A stretch of DNA of 64,000 nucleotides from Vreelandella malpeensis (GTDB taxonomy: Bacteria; Pseudomonadota; Gammaproteobacteria; Pseudomonadales; Halomonadaceae), in the NCBI RefSeq assembly GCF_020622355.1, contig NZ_WHVL01000001.1, positions 806,001 to 870,000 of the forward strand, in the 5' to 3' direction. Shown here one piece after another: positions 1 through 8,726 of this stretch. The first letter of the stretch is position 1, and each line of letters opens with the position of its first letter. A program made the position numbers and the translations under genes. The notes beneath the pieces were generated by a model that was given only the letters and a program-made list of their open reading frames with translations, searched no databases and was not told the DNA's origin.

Positions 1-1
1 C

Positions 2-613
2 AAACTGCTGAAGGTGATCCAGGACGGCAAGCTGACGCGCCTGGGCGACACTCGCCCGCGCCGGGTCGATTTCCGACTGGTGGTGGCCACCAACCAGGAC
101 CTGGCGGCGCGCGTGCAGGAAGGCCTTTTCCGTCTGGATCTCTACTACCGCCTCAACGTAATCCCTGTGACGCTGCCTGCGCTTCGCGAGCGCCGCGAGG
201 ACATCCCCGCGCTTGCAGAGGCCTGCCTTGCCCGGCTCAACGCCCACTACGGACGGCAGAAGTTTCTCGACAACCACGTCTGGTCGACGCTGATGGGCAG
301 CGACTGGCCCGGCAACGTGCGCGAGCTCGAAAACTGGCTGGAGCGCGCCTGGCTTTCGAGCGCCTCGGATCAAATCGAAAGCGTCGAGGCCACCCCCACC
401 ACTGCCCGCCCGGAGCCGACGCTTGAAGCGTACGAATCAATCGCGCGCGAAGAAACGCTGCCCGCTTACCTAGCCCGCGTCGAACAGCGGCTGCTGCGCG
501 AGCTGTGCCAGCAGCACCCCAGCACTTACGCCATCGCTAAACGGCTGGGCATCAGCCAATCGAGCGTGGTGCGCAAACTTCGCAAGCACGGCCTGAGCGC
601 TCCCCACGGCTAG
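2..613 (+). CDS. RpoN (sigma-54)-dependent transcriptional activator, 3' part only
   Basis: The reading frame is already open at base 2, so the gene starts left of the window; about 203 residues are visible. The first ~100 are the end of an AAA+ sigma-54-interaction domain, with a VVATNQDL stretch and the FRLDLYYRLNVIPVTLPALRER block typical of the family. A WPGNVREL motif follows near residue 100. The last ~45 residues form a helix-turn-helix (AIAKRLGISQSSVVRKLRKHG) of the TyrR/PrdR kind rather than the Fis-like kind of NtrC. Such proteins hydrolyse ATP to open promoters held by sigma-54 RNA polymerase. The sensor domain and target genes are outside the window. It ends 55 bases before the convergent metalloprotease gene and probably has no link to the restriction operon. 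Confidence 0.85.
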   Translation, partial: KLLKVIQDGKLTRLGDTRPRRVDFRLVVATNQDLAARVQEGLFRLDLYYRLNVIPVTLPALRERREDIPALAEACLARLNAHYGRQKFLDNHVWSTLMGSDWPGNVRELENWLERAWLSSASDQIESVEATPTTARPEPTLEAYESIAREETLPAYLARVEQRLLRELCQQHPSTYAIAKRLGISQSSVVRKLRKHGLSAPHG

Positions 614-667
614 GTCGTGTGACGCAAGAGGCATGCATAATTATAAAAAGGTCAGGCTACTGCCCTC

Positions 668-1384
668 TCATGCCATGGCCCGTTCCAGCCGCTGCTTGCG
701 CCGCTCCCAGTCCGGCATCACCTGCTCCAATAGCTCGAAGAATGCCGTGCCGTGATGGGGCACGGCGCGGTGGCAGAGTTCATGGGTGATGACATAGTCG
801 ATGGCGTCCACCGGTGCTTGAACCAGGCGGCGATTGAGCAGCAGGCGGCCAGCGGGAGACATGGACCCCCAACGCTGCTGAATTCGACGCACGATGATTC
901 CGATCGGGCGAAATGACTGCGGCACCGCGAAGCGGGCCAGGCAGTGTTCGAGCCGCTCAGGGAACTTGATATGAGCTCGCTCCCGATACCAGGCCTCGAC
1001 CAGTTCGTGTGTCGTCTCGGGGCTGTGGGGGCGAGGGGTCTGCACGACGATGAAGCCTCGGATCAGCGTCACACGCTTGTGCGTATGCGGGATCACTTTG
1101 AGGCGATACTGCCGTCCGAGGTAGAGGTGCGTCTCACCGGAGAGATACTGCCGCTCGGGTGTCCGCGGCAGGAACTGAGAGAAATAGCGCTGCTGCCGCA
1201 CCACCCAGGCGGCGCGCTTGCGCAGCCTGGCTTCGATGGCCGCCAACGGCGTTTCCATGGGGGCTGCGATCATCACCGAGGCGTCCGGCTCGACGGCGAT
1301 TTCGAGCGTCTTTCTGGGGCGGCGTTTGACCTCGTAATGAATCTCCTGAGCGCCATAGCGCAGGCAGTGCCGTTCCCGAGTCAT
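668..1384 (-). CDS. YgjP-like zinc metallopeptidase (M48, DUF45) at the end of the type I RM operon
   Basis: This 238-residue protein belongs to the YgjP/DUF45 family of SprT-like zinc metalloproteases. The family signature is complete: RRIQQRWGSMS, then LNRRLVQAPVDAIDYVITHELCH, where HELCH supplies the two zinc histidines and the glutamate, then HHGTAFFELLEQVMPDW with the third ligand histidine. The start is the ATG at 1384, which overlaps the hsdR stop in an ATGA, so translation is coupled to hsdR. The open frame continues upstream but only as out-of-frame hsdR sequence. Relatives are often found beside hsdR in type I loci. The substrate is unknown; a role in turning over the R subunit or a damaged DNA-bound complex is inference. 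Confidence 0.85.
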   Translation of the reverse strand: MTRERHCLRYGAQEIHYEVKRRPRKTLEIAVEPDASVMIAAPMETPLAAIEARLRKRAAWVVRQQRYFSQFLPRTPERQYLSGETHLYLGRQYRLKVIPHTHKRVTLIRGFIVVQTPRPHSPETTHELVEAWYRERAHIKFPERLEHCLARFAVPQSFRPIGIIVRRIQQRWGSMSPAGRLLLNRRLVQAPVDAIDYVITHELCHRAVPHHGTAFFELLEQVMPDWERRKQRLERAMA

Positions 1385-4300
1385 GTGGTGAACCTGGCGC
1401 GGGCGAGGTTCATGATCTTCTGCTCCAGGTCGTCTAGCACTTCGACCGGCAGATCGACGCCTTTCTGATCGCGGATGACGTCGAAGAAGTAATCGTCGAT
1501 GGCGTTGCGTAGATCGTTCTGCGCCATCTCGTTCGACCACAGGTCGACGATCAGATGTGACTTGATGATCTCGATGATGTCCAAAGAGATGATGGCCGCT
1601 TCGTCGCCCGCCACCGTCGCCTCGTCCCGGGTCTGGAGTTGGCCGTCGAGGATACCGAAGAACGCCTGCCCATCCTCGTCGCCTTTGAGGCGCTCCGGCA
1701 CGTGATGGCCGCGCTCCTTGCGCGCTATCTGGCTTGCCAGCTTTACCACGCTCTGCAGGTACTCACGTTCGGAGAGCCGCTGCTCGCGATAGGCGCGAAT
1801 CGTCTCTTCGAGCAGCTCCGAGAAACGTTTGTAAAAGGTCGGGTCCTCATCCATGTTCTCGGTGATCGCCCGCCGCGTGGCACTGGAGATGCGATCAGCC
1901 TTAGAGGCTTCCGAGACCCCGGTCTCCTCGACCACCGCCTTCAGCGCATCGGGGTCGTTGATGTTGACCACATCGATGATCGTCTCGGCGGGCATCGCCA
2001 CGACATGGTCGTCGAGCAGCTTCTGGATTTTGGGCTCGAACTCGCGGATATCGACCGTTTCCTGATAACGGATCTGGACCGAGCGCTTGAGTTCCGAGAA
2101 CTGCTGCCAGTCGCGCTTTAGGGCGTCCACTTTATTCTGGTCGAAGACGTCGAGCAGCTTGTCCGACGACAGCGCGATGTGCAGGCAACGGCTGTAGGCG
2201 CTCAGGCGCGCATAGAAGTCCTGGCGGCACGCTTCGTCGGCGAGATGGCGCTCGAACTGCTCCATGTCACGCTTGTTGCGCACCGGCTTGAACAGATCCC
2301 AGAGCTGATCGTGACGCTGAGGCAGCTTGCGGATCTCCTCGCGGACATCGTGCACCGTCCCGGCGAGATCCGCCGCTTCGTAGCCCTCGAAGGCGTTGTA
2401 GTTGGTCAGCGCGCTGTCGAGCTCGCCGAGCAGGCCTTCGTAGTCGATGACGAAGCCGAACTGCTTCTCCGTATCCCCCTCCCCGAAGAGTCGGTTCACG
2501 CGAGCGATGGCCTGCAGGAGATTGTGCTCCTTGAGCGACTTGCAGACATAGAGCACGGTATTACGCGGTGCATCGAAGCCGGTGAGCAGCTTGGAGACCA
2601 CGATCAGGATTTCCGGGTCGCCCGAGCCTTTGAACGCCTCGACGATCTCGCGATTGTAGGCCTCCTCGGTTTTGTACTGCGCCATCATCTTTGCCCAGAA
2701 ATCACGCACGAGATCTCGGGCGTCCTGGTCGATCTCTTCGTGCCCCTCGTTGTCGTCCGGTGGCGAGATGACGATGGCGCTCGAGACATGACCGATCTCG
2801 TCGAGCACAGTCTTGAAGCGGACAGCGGCGGCCTTGGAGGGCGCGACGAGCTGTGCCTTGAAGCCGGTCCCCTGCCAGTGCTGGCGATAGTGTTCGGAGA
2901 TGTCGAACGCCCTGGCGCGGATTGCTTGCTCTGTCTTGGCCAGTGCATCCTTGCGCGAGAACTTGCGCTTGAGATCGCGGCGCTGATCCTCGCTCAAACC
3001 AACGCTGATCTTGTCGAACCAACGGTCGATCACCTGCCCTGAGACCTGCTGCTCGACCAGCCTGCCCTCGTAGAGCAGCGGCACCACGGATTCGTCGGCC
3101 ACCGCTTCGTCGATGCCATAGCGATGGATCAGTCGGCTAAAGGTCTGGAGCGTGTTCTTCTCTTTCTTCAGTAGCGGCGTACCGGTGAAGCCGAGATAGC
3201 AGGCGCGGGGCAGCAGCCGGCGCATCTTGGCGGCAAACTGGCTATGCCCGCCGTAGCGGCCGGTCTGTGTACGGTGGCTTTCGTCGACCAGTACGAAGAC
3301 GTTGGGATCCTCATCCGGCGGCTGGTTGTGCTTCAGCGCGGTATCGAACTTGTTGATGATCGTGGTGATCAGTGGCGTCTTGTCGCGCACGAGTTCGAGC
3401 AGATGCGCACCGGTCGTCGCCCGTACCGGCTCCAGATCGCAGGACTTGAACGTCCCCTTGATCTGCCGGTCGAGATCGTCGCGGTCGGTGACGATGATGA
3501 TGCGCGGGTTCTCGATGCCGCTTTCCAGCGCCAGGGCACGCCCCAGCATCACCATGGTCAGCGACTTGCCCGAGCCCTGTGTGTGCCAGATCACGCCGCC
3601 CTTGCGCGCGCCGCGGGTATCGTGCTGGCTGATGGTCTCGATCGCCCGCCGGATGCCAAAGAACTGCTGATGACGCGCAATCTTGCGCACACCGCCATCG
3701 AACACGGTGAAGCGACGGACCAGATCGAGCAGCCGCGACGGCCGACACAGCGCGTAGAGCGTTCGATCCTGCGCGGTCACGGCGCGCTCACCTTCCTCCC
3801 GTAGCGCCAGGAAATGGTCGCGGGCATCCGCCAGGCGGCCGGCATAGATTGCCTGCGCTTCCGCGATGCTCAGCGGCTGGTTGGCCGCCGCCAGCAGTCG
3901 CTCGGCTTCGTCCTCGCTGGCGAGTTCGGCCATCTGCTCCGGGGCCGGTGCTGCCGTGGCGGGGAGCGCGCGCGCCATGACGGAGAGGGCCTCCTCCGCA
4001 TCATCCTCTTCCCGCCAACCGTGCCAGAACTTCGCCTTGGCACCGACGGTGGCATAACGCGCCTCCACCCGATTCATGGTCATCAGCAACTGCGCAAAGT
4101 GGAAGAGCTGGGGAATACCGTCTTCGCGCTGATAGCCGATCAACTGACTATCGGCTTTCTTCAGGTCTTCGGTGGGTCGCTTGTTCTCGATCACCACGAA
4201 CGGAATGCCGTTGACGAACGCGACGATATCGCAGCGCCGGGTCTGGCGAGACGCCGTCCGCTCCACCGCGAATTCGGCGGTGACGTGGAAAACGTTGTTT

Positions 4301-4695
4301 TCGGGCGTCTCCCAGTCGATGTAGCGAAACGAGTGGCTCCTGGAGTCGCCATCGATGGATTTGGTGATCGTGGTGCCGAGCACCAGGGTGTCGTAGATCT
4401 CCTGATTGGTGCCGCGCAGCCCCTTCAGCCGGTCCGGCGTGGGCTTGAGCCGGCGCAGCGCCTCATGGGCATCCTGCAGATCGAAAGGGTACTCTCGCCC
4501 CCGATGGGTGAAGCGGTTGAGGCGCATCGACTGCTCGATCAGGATATCGTCCAGCACCACGTTTTTGAGCCGCCCACCGCGCAGGCGCAGCGCCTCCGCC
4601 TGCGACAGCGGAGTGAAGCCCAGCGCCACCAGCAGCTGTAGCGCGGGAATCTGGGACTGGTGTTTTTCAGCGGCGTTAAAAACTTTGTTCATCAT
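1381..4695 (-). CDS. hsdR: Type I restriction endonuclease R subunit (HsdR)
   Basis: This 1104-residue subunit carries the DNA translocase and nuclease of a type I restriction system. The N-terminal nuclease domain has the PD-ExK core (D156 in RRCDIVAF and E170/K172 in VVIENKRP), followed by a QLIGYQRED block. The SF2 motor follows with Walker A (WHTQGSGKSLT, near residue 370), the DEAD-like VLVDESHRTQ and FTGTPLL. Motif VI lies in AIARVNRLFGEG. The C-terminal helical part should bind HsdM. It would cut DNA lacking the methylation set by HsdM/HsdS. The start ATG at 4695 overlaps the stop of the upstream TIGR04141-like gene by four bases; a second ATG three bases later is equally possible. No key motif is missing, so the gene looks functional. 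Confidence 0.95.
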   Translation of the reverse strand: MMNKVFNAAEKHQSQIPALQLLVALGFTPLSQAEALRLRGGRLKNVVLDDILIEQSMRLNRFTHRGREYPFDLQDAHEALRRLKPTPDRLKGLRGTNQEIYDTLVLGTTITKSIDGDSRSHSFRYIDWETPENNVFHVTAEFAVERTASRQTRRCDIVAFVNGIPFVVIENKRPTEDLKKADSQLIGYQREDGIPQLFHFAQLLMTMNRVEARYATVGAKAKFWHGWREEDDAEEALSVMARALPATAAPAPEQMAELASEDEAERLLAAANQPLSIAEAQAIYAGRLADARDHFLALREEGERAVTAQDRTLYALCRPSRLLDLVRRFTVFDGGVRKIARHQQFFGIRRAIETISQHDTRGARKGGVIWHTQGSGKSLTMVMLGRALALESGIENPRIIIVTDRDDLDRQIKGTFKSCDLEPVRATTGAHLLELVRDKTPLITTIINKFDTALKHNQPPDEDPNVFVLVDESHRTQTGRYGGHSQFAAKMRRLLPRACYLGFTGTPLLKKEKNTLQTFSRLIHRYGIDEAVADESVVPLLYEGRLVEQQVSGQVIDRWFDKISVGLSEDQRRDLKRKFSRKDALAKTEQAIRARAFDISEHYRQHWQGTGFKAQLVAPSKAAAVRFKTVLDEIGHVSSAIVISPPDDNEGHEEIDQDARDLVRDFWAKMMAQYKTEEAYNREIVEAFKGSGDPEILIVVSKLLTGFDAPRNTVLYVCKSLKEHNLLQAIARVNRLFGEGDTEKQFGFVIDYEGLLGELDSALTNYNAFEGYEAADLAGTVHDVREEIRKLPQRHDQLWDLFKPVRNKRDMEQFERHLADEACRQDFYARLSAYSRCLHIALSSDKLLDVFDQNKVDALKRDWQQFSELKRSVQIRYQETVDIREFEPKIQKLLDDHVVAMPAETIIDVVNINDPDALKAVVEETGVSEASKADRISSATRRAITENMDEDPTFYKRFSELLEETIRAYREQRLSEREYLQSVVKLASQIARKERGHHVPERLKGDEDGQAFFGILDGQLQTRDEATVAGDEAAIISLDIIEIIKSHLIVDLWSNEMAQNDLRNAIDDYFFDVIRDQKGVDLPVEVLDDLEQKIMNLARARFTT

Positions 4696-6398
4696 GATTT
4701 TGCCAGAGCTTTGCCGCCTGCTTCTTCGGACGTTGCAACCGAAGAGGTACGTCCTCTTCTTACCCCTGCCGAAGACGCCGGCTTTTCGATCAGTTCTATC
4801 GCAACGTCGAATCCCAATTTTCGGAGGCGTTCAACTGAAACTTGCAAACTTACCTTACTGAAAAATGGCAATCCCAAAGTCCCGTCGGCGTAGGGTTGGC
4901 GCATAATTCCGTAAACAATAGTGTATTTTTCGCGAACAACACGTTCGGTTGATTTTGGCAAATGGACTTCAAAACCTTTCTTCTCAGACTTAACAATTGA
5001 ACGCAGTTTTTTCCTAAACTCTTTATCGCCTACGAAAGCCTCTGCACTGACAATACCCTGTGACCAAAGGTGGCTTATGGGGCCGGAAGAGTGGCCGTCT
5101 TTCAAGTGAATGAAGTGTTTTTTATCTGACAAAAAGTCCGCTGGCTCGAGGTTTGCATTTCGCACACCGGCGGGGTTGATTTTTTCCCTATCGAGCTTGA
5201 GAAGATCTGCTGCCCTAGTCGCAACCAGATTCGCGATGAGTTCTTGCTCATTATGTGCAACGGTCTTTCCAATAATATTGACTGTGTCGATCTCATCAAA
5301 AAATTTGTTCACACTATCCTTGAATAATGCTTCGACCTGAAACCAGTTGCCAGCAAAAAGGATAAAATAAAGCGTGTCCGTTTTCGAGGTCAAAGACGCC
5401 TCGTGAATAAAGCAATCGTAAACTTTCCATTTTTCCGAGAACTGATCTTTGTCAGACGGCTTCGCGGAAATTCGGTGTTTTTCCTTTATCTCTTTAATGT
5501 CGCCGGTGAATTTGCATCGGTTCAGCTCACTTATATAGTCAGTTATTGCCAAGCTGTGAAATGTGGCTCCATGACTTCCAAAGCCATTGTAGTGAAGCTC
5601 ACTCCCTTCGATATAGTTGGCCACTTCCGGTGGCGACATGTGAAGATCCACCGGATTACCCTTTCGCAACTCACCCAGATCTACAAATAACTTTTCGTCC
5701 AGCTGTTCGATGAGATCCTTTTCGATCACGGGTCGCAGGTTATCAACCCATTTAAAATCAGTTTTATAGTCTGTTTTTTCGTAAACCTTAAAGATCTCAT
5801 TACATTTTTTCTGGACATCATTAATATCTAGCTCACAAGTGATAGATAAAGAATCCTTACCTGCAACAAAGCGTGCAAAACTTGGATCTTTAGGCGTACC
5901 ACCTGCGACCCTCGCGACATCACGCAATCGATCAACGCCGAAGGCATTGACATCGCTATCACGGCTAGCCTGAACTCTTTTTTGGAATGTAACCGCATCT
6001 GGTGTTGCCAAATCCAGTGAACGTATATTGCTCCCCGGAACAGAGTTCAGCGTGACCTTCAATCCAAACTGTCGCTCAAACGCATCGTCGTTGAGGGCGA
6101 TATGAATGTGTCCGAAGCAGATGGCAGCGAATCTTGCCCCGATAGGGACGAAAATCACAGCACCTGCGCCACCTGTAAATATTTCGTCAGGTATTTCATT
6201 AGATCCTTCTTCGATGAAGGAGCGCCATTTAGGAGGGTTCGAATATATTTGTCCGACAAATACTGTTGCTCCCTCAATCAGCTCCCATGGCCCTCGCTGA
6301 AGAGCGCGACCCGCGTTTGGGGCGAAGGTGTCAGTGAAGGCCCTTTCTATGTCTCGGCCTTCACGTAAAAGACGTATGTTGAGGGTGCGCACAGTCAT
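4692..6398 (-). CDS. TIGR04141/DUF6119-like protein of unknown function inside the RM operon
   Basis: The 568-residue product has no enzymatic motif that I can read. From memory it matches the sporadically distributed TIGR04141 family (DUF6119). The telling block is about residues 85-155: VPIGARFAAICFGHIHIALND, then ERQFGLKVTLNSVPGSNIRSLD, and the later FARFVAGKDSLSITCEL. Length fits that family (about 550). The gene is clearly more A+T-rich than hsdR and hsdM, a sign of separate acquisition. It starts one base after the hsdS stop and overlaps the hsdR start by four bases, so it is translated as part of the restriction operon. A defence-accessory role (regulator of restriction, sensor or toxin-like partner) is inferred from position only. 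Confidence 0.7.
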   Translation of the reverse strand: MTVRTLNIRLLREGRDIERAFTDTFAPNAGRALQRGPWELIEGATVFVGQIYSNPPKWRSFIEEGSNEIPDEIFTGGAGAVIFVPIGARFAAICFGHIHIALNDDAFERQFGLKVTLNSVPGSNIRSLDLATPDAVTFQKRVQASRDSDVNAFGVDRLRDVARVAGGTPKDPSFARFVAGKDSLSITCELDINDVQKKCNEIFKVYEKTDYKTDFKWVDNLRPVIEKDLIEQLDEKLFVDLGELRKGNPVDLHMSPPEVANYIEGSELHYNGFGSHGATFHSLAITDYISELNRCKFTGDIKEIKEKHRISAKPSDKDQFSEKWKVYDCFIHEASLTSKTDTLYFILFAGNWFQVEALFKDSVNKFFDEIDTVNIIGKTVAHNEQELIANLVATRAADLLKLDREKINPAGVRNANLEPADFLSDKKHFIHLKDGHSSGPISHLWSQGIVSAEAFVGDKEFRKKLRSIVKSEKKGFEVHLPKSTERVVREKYTIVYGIMRQPYADGTLGLPFFSKVSLQVSVERLRKLGFDVAIELIEKPASSAGVRRGRTSSVATSEEAGGKALAKS

Positions 6399-6399
6399 C

Positions 6400-7608
6400 T
6401 TATTCCTCCATTTCGACTCGCCATTCGCCAGTTAGCAGCTTCTGCATCAACCCGCGCTTCTGCCGTGTAACAGCTTTGATCTCGCGTTCGGTCGCTTCCA
6501 GATCACCTCTTGCGGTGTCCAGCACCTCTGTAATCGCCTTCTGCTCGTCGAGCTCGGGCAGTGGCAGCTTCAGCGCTGCCAGATCAGCGTAGTAGGTGCG
6601 TTGGCGAACACTGCCCGAGCCACCGCTATTGATGTAGTGAGCCCACCACGACGTTTTACGCAGATGGTCGAGGTAGCCTGGATCGAGCCCGTCGGCGTTG
6701 CAGGCGAAGACGACGTAATCAGGGCTGACCAGTACCTCTTCATCGCGTTGATTCATCGCGATGGAGCCGACATTGATACGCATCGGGTTGTAGGCGAAAG
6801 CTCGAGGCGGCAGGCGCTTATAGCGACTGATATCACCGGCGATGGTCTGTTCACGCATCGGTACGACACCCTGGACTTTGGTTACCCCCATGACATAGTC
6901 GCGGCATAGCCCTTTGACTCCATTTCGTTCGGTCAGCTCATGGGTGACGGCCGCAATGCGCGTCGGCGTCCACTGGCTTCGTTGGCCGTTCAGACGGAGG
7001 CTGCCAAAAATTAGAGCCGCCCTTAGGCTGCCCAAGCGCTGTGTCTTCTTATCTCGAAGCACAGTGAGCTTCTCGAGAGCTTCGTCCCAAGTTCGCAGTA
7101 TCTTGACGATTTCATGTTGTTCGGTGAGAGGGGGGAGACCAAATTTTAAATTTCGAATACGTTCTAATGCCAACTTCGGTTGCGCGTTTTGTGTGGCCTC
7201 CGCCAGCAACGCGGCTTGAACATTATCAGATCGTAGGGCTTCAAGAAGAAACTCCGGAAGTGCCTGTTTGATCGCGGAAATACGATCCGCATTCTCAGTT
7301 AAGTTTGCGCCATCAAGTTTGTCTGGAACCATGGCAACAACACCAAGGGTACCTGCAACAGAGATGATCAAATCGCCACTAGAGACGCGGTATCGGCTCA
7401 ACGCTTTTCCGAGGTCTGGCGAAATAAACTTAACGCTGTCGAGATCGATTTGCCCACCGGGAAAGTCTGCGACTCTAATATAAGGGAATAGGCTACGCTC
7501 TTTTTGAAGATTGCGACCCTTTGGGAGCCGCTTGCCACCAGTCACTCGCGATATTTCACCCAGCCGCACCTGCTGAAAGCCTCGTGATACTGTATCACGC
7601 ATTGGCAT
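6400..7608 (-). CDS. hsdS: Type I restriction specificity subunit (HsdS), full length
   Basis: This 402-residue protein has the usual two target-recognition domains, each followed by a conserved helix. TRD1 spans about residues 10-155 (VRLGEISRVTGGKRLPKG) and ends in LPPLTEQHEIVKILRTWDEALEKL. TRD2 spans about 205-350 and ends in LPLPELDEQKAITEVLDTARGDL plus a C-terminal coiled helix (KRGLMQKLLTGEWRV). It would set the bipartite DNA sequence recognised by the HsdM/HsdR complex. The ATG at 7608 follows an AAGGAG at good spacing; a second ATG lies six bases further in. The first TRD is more A+T-rich than the rest, as expected for exchanged recognition domains. A perfect 15-base palindrome lies in the first codons. 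Confidence 0.95.
   Translation of the reverse strand: MPMRDTVSRGFQQVRLGEISRVTGGKRLPKGRNLQKERSLFPYIRVADFPGGQIDLDSVKFISPDLGKALSRYRVSSGDLIISVAGTLGVVAMVPDKLDGANLTENADRISAIKQALPEFLLEALRSDNVQAALLAEATQNAQPKLALERIRNLKFGLPPLTEQHEIVKILRTWDEALEKLTVLRDKKTQRLGSLRAALIFGSLRLNGQRSQWTPTRIAAVTHELTERNGVKGLCRDYVMGVTKVQGVVPMREQTIAGDISRYKRLPPRAFAYNPMRINVGSIAMNQRDEEVLVSPDYVVFACNADGLDPGYLDHLRKTSWWAHYINSGGSGSVRQRTYYADLAALKLPLPELDEQKAITEVLDTARGDLEATEREIKAVTRQKRGLMQKLLTGEWRVEMEE
7584..7598. repeat. Perfect 7-1-7 palindrome over the hsdS start region
   Basis: GTGATAC-T-GTATCAC is a perfect inverted repeat with a one-base centre. It lies at codons 4-8 of hsdS and over the last two codons of the 39-residue small ORF. Dyads of this form are typical of small dimeric regulators, including restriction controller proteins. 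No C-protein gene is visible nearby, and the site may be chance. Confidence 0.35.
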
Positions 7609-7714
7609 ATATCTCCTTCGGATACTTGAGCCTCTTAACCCAGAATTCGACCAGATCGCCCTCGACTATTTTTGGATTATTTTTATATAACTTATTCAAA
7701 TCATCCTCTCTCAT
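7595..7714 (-). CDS. Small ORF (39 residues) filling the RhuM-hsdS gap
   Basis: Between the RhuM stop and the hsdS start lies an ORF that starts with ATG at 7714 and stops with TGA at 7595. It encodes 39 residues, beginning MREDDLNKLYKNN and ending RLKYPKEIYANA. It overlaps the end of the RhuM gene by 14 bases and the start of hsdS by 14, so it fits the ~90-base gap exactly and could be translationally coupled on both sides. The composition (charged, with aromatic residues spread through it, VEGDLVEFWVKRL) looks protein-like. The DNA is A+T-rich, like the neighbouring parts of hsdS and the TIGR04141 gene. I do not recognise a family. A remnant of a longer gene cannot be excluded, and no strong ribosome site is seen inside the RhuM end. 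Confidence 0.45.
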   Translation of the reverse strand: MREDDLNKLYKNNPKIVEGDLVEFWVKRLKYPKEIYANA

Positions 7715-8726
7715 TCGCCTTCGCGGCATCGGCAATGCGCTTCAGCTCCTCAATATCACCTACCTCATCCGCCGCCTTCTGCTGGGCGGCTTTGCGTTTG
7801 GCATCGAACGCGTCGTAGCGCTCGTGGGCGATACGCTTGGCGGCTTCCGCCGAGATGGAGCCCGCGCCCTCCAGCTTTGGCAGTTCGTTTGCAGTCAGGA
7901 AGGTGTCGAGCACGCGCTCCCACTCCGCCAGCCGCATGGTCTGCCGTCGCGTCGCGCGCAGTTCGGCGGTGTTGAGGAAGGTCTCGACGATCAGGTTGAG
8001 TTCCTTGATTTCGGCTTCGGCGAGATAGTTCTTCGCCGTGCCCACATCGGCCTTGCGCAGCGGCCGGCCTTTGTCCGCATTTTTCCACGTCATCAGACCC
8101 ATATTGGGCTGATCGGGGTTGGCGCGGGCTCGAATCAGCTCGCCGGCGGTATGGCTGGTCACGGCGTTGAGCATCTTGTTCTGGATCGTGGCGTAGAAGG
8201 TGGGCACGGCCGACGAGCTGGGGTCGTAATCCTCGCTGAGCGCCAGGATATCGCGCACTTTCTGATAGAAGCGCGCTTCCGAGGCGCGGATATCGCGGAT
8301 GCGCTCGAGCAGCTCGTCGAAGTAGTCCCAGGCGGGATCCTTCAGGCGTTCGTCGTGCATGACGAAGCCCTTGACGAGATACTCCTTCAGGATCGCCGAG
8401 GCCCAGCGGCGGAACTGCACACCGCGGGGGCTGCGGACGCGATAGCCAACCGCCAGAATCAGCTCGAGATTGTAGTGCTTGAGCGATCGGCGCACCTGGC
8501 GCTTGCCCTCGCTGCGAACTTGTAAGAATTCCTTACAGGTTGCCGCCTCGGTCAGTTCTTCATCGTCGTAGATCGCCCGCACGAGCTGGGTGATGCCCTG
8601 TGGGCTGGATGCGAACAGCTCCGCCATCTGGCCCTGGGTCAGCCATACGGTGCCCTCCACGGCCCGCAGCTGAATCTCGGCCTGACCGTCCTCGGTGGTG
8701 TAGAGGATGATTTCGCCTTCAGACAT
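7701..8726 (-). CDS. RhuM-family protein
   Basis: The 341-residue product matches the virulence RhuM family. The N-terminal part reads TVWLTQGQMAELFASSPQGITQLV (a helix-turn-helix-like segment), then YNLELILAVGYRVRSPRGVQFRRWASAILKEYLVKGF, the family hallmark, at about residues 88-125. The C-terminal ~80 residues are charged and helical (AEAAKRIAHERYDAFDAKRKAAQQK). RhuM proteins are common between hsdM and hsdS in type I loci; their biochemical role is not established and the name comes from a Salmonella pathogenicity island. The ATG at 8726 overlaps the hsdM stop by eight bases; a GTG six bases earlier is an alternative. It ends overlapping the 39-residue ORF. Confidence 0.85.
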   Translation of the reverse strand: MSEGEIILYTTEDGQAEIQLRAVEGTVWLTQGQMAELFASSPQGITQLVRAIYDDEELTEAATCKEFLQVRSEGKRQVRRSLKHYNLELILAVGYRVRSPRGVQFRRWASAILKEYLVKGFVMHDERLKDPAWDYFDELLERIRDIRASEARFYQKVRDILALSEDYDPSSSAVPTFYATIQNKMLNAVTSHTAGELIRARANPDQPNMGLMTWKNADKGRPLRKADVGTAKNYLAEAEIKELNLIVETFLNTAELRATRRQTMRLAEWERVLDTFLTANELPKLEGAGSISAEAAKRIAHERYDAFDAKRKAAQQKAADEVGDIEELKRIADAAKANERG

